A stretch of 64,000 nucleotides of DNA. Origin: Myroides sp. N17-2 (lineage in GTDB: Bacteria; Bacteroidota; Bacteroidia; Flavobacteriales; Flavobacteriaceae). The stretch spans positions 148,530 through 212,529 of the forward strand of contig NZ_NSGJ01000004.1 in the NCBI RefSeq assembly GCF_002286775.1, read 5' to 3'. How positions within the stretch are numbered: position 1 is the first letter of the stretch; each line of letters begins with the position of its first letter. The translations under genes were made by a program, and so were the position numbers. Below, in pieces: positions 63,951 to 64,000 of the stretch. Under the pieces are notes generated by a model. It saw only the letters and a program-made list of their open reading frames with translations, did no database searches and had not been told where the DNA came from.

Positions 63951-64000
63951 GTGGAAAACTATATTGAGTTTATAAAAATGATTTTACCTGAGTTTTTAGT
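63951..64000 (+). CDS. Partial CDS at the edge, possibly an insertion-sequence gene
   Basis: A GTG at 63951 opens a frame reading MENYIEFIKMILPEFL to the window end. It resembles the start of ISAon1-type N-region proteins of Bacteroidota (short helical IELxKLxLPEL). A near-consensus promoter lies upstream: GATCTTTG at about 63926-63933 with TTG 20 bp before it. Only 16 codons are visible, so the family call is weak. Confidence 0.4.
   Translation, partial: MENYIEFIKMILPEFL

Overview
The window looks like chromosomal DNA from an AT-rich member of the Flavobacteriaceae, most likely Myroides or a close relative. Supporting signs are flavobacterial -7 boxes (TAnnTTTG) in front of many genes, no obvious Shine-Dalgarno sequences, many lipoproteins, and families typical of Bacteroidota (DUF4270, DUF6266, DUF5074, a TonB receptor with a carboxypeptidase-like plug extension, and a stand-alone glycogen synthase N-domain). 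The genus call is inference from gene content; no 16S or other marker is present.

Layout. 1-5.1 kb: a cut-off gene, a DUF2891 lipoprotein, a DUF5074 beta-propeller lipoprotein and a small envelope operon ending in a lipoprotein with two HGxxGHRCDIPVGAPL motifs. 5.1-8.6 kb: an accessory island with a REP-associated tyrosine transposase (RAYT) flanked by its REP palindromes, an inverted array of 11-bp words, and a DUF6266 gene. 8.6-13.4 kb: metG, then two unknown envelope genes around copies of a ~162-bp MITE-like repeat. 13.4-25 kb, mostly minus strand: aldo/keto reductase, TonB receptor, then DUF3108-tryptophan dioxygenase-M23 lipoprotein-pgi, then hmgA-hpd for homogentisate catabolism, and a 6S-like RNA candidate. 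25-29 kb: PlpD-type patatin/outer-membrane protein and uvrC. 29-32 kb: a second accessory island with a ParE-type toxin-antitoxin pair, four small orphan genes resembling immunity proteins, and a second 11-bp word array.

32-45 kb: an aspartoacylase-like hydrolase with a 5-formyl-THF cyclo-ligase, a tricorn-type S41 protease, lspA, ileS-dksA-like, recO, an RsiV-like lipoprotein and a polysaccharide flippase. 45-46.2 kb: a third 11-bp word array followed by an orphan membrane-anchored protein. 46-64 kb: M48 protease, PhoD-type phosphatase, YetF, MuiA-like protein, radA, atpDC, glmS, DUF4270, a GT5 N-domain protein divergent from panC-panD-flippase, a CBS protein, a VOC protein and, at the right edge, what may be the start of an insertion-sequence gene.

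The core genes look ordinary. The most unusual structure is in the DNA between genes: three intergenic loci (near 6.6, 31.9 and 45.2 kb) each carry about four to five degenerate 11-bp words followed by about four words in reverse-complement orientation. The words differ between loci but the 11-bp register is kept, and all three lie beside orphan accessory genes. I know of no described system that fits; this is the main candidate for something new. All assignments rest on reading the sequence; no searches were run.
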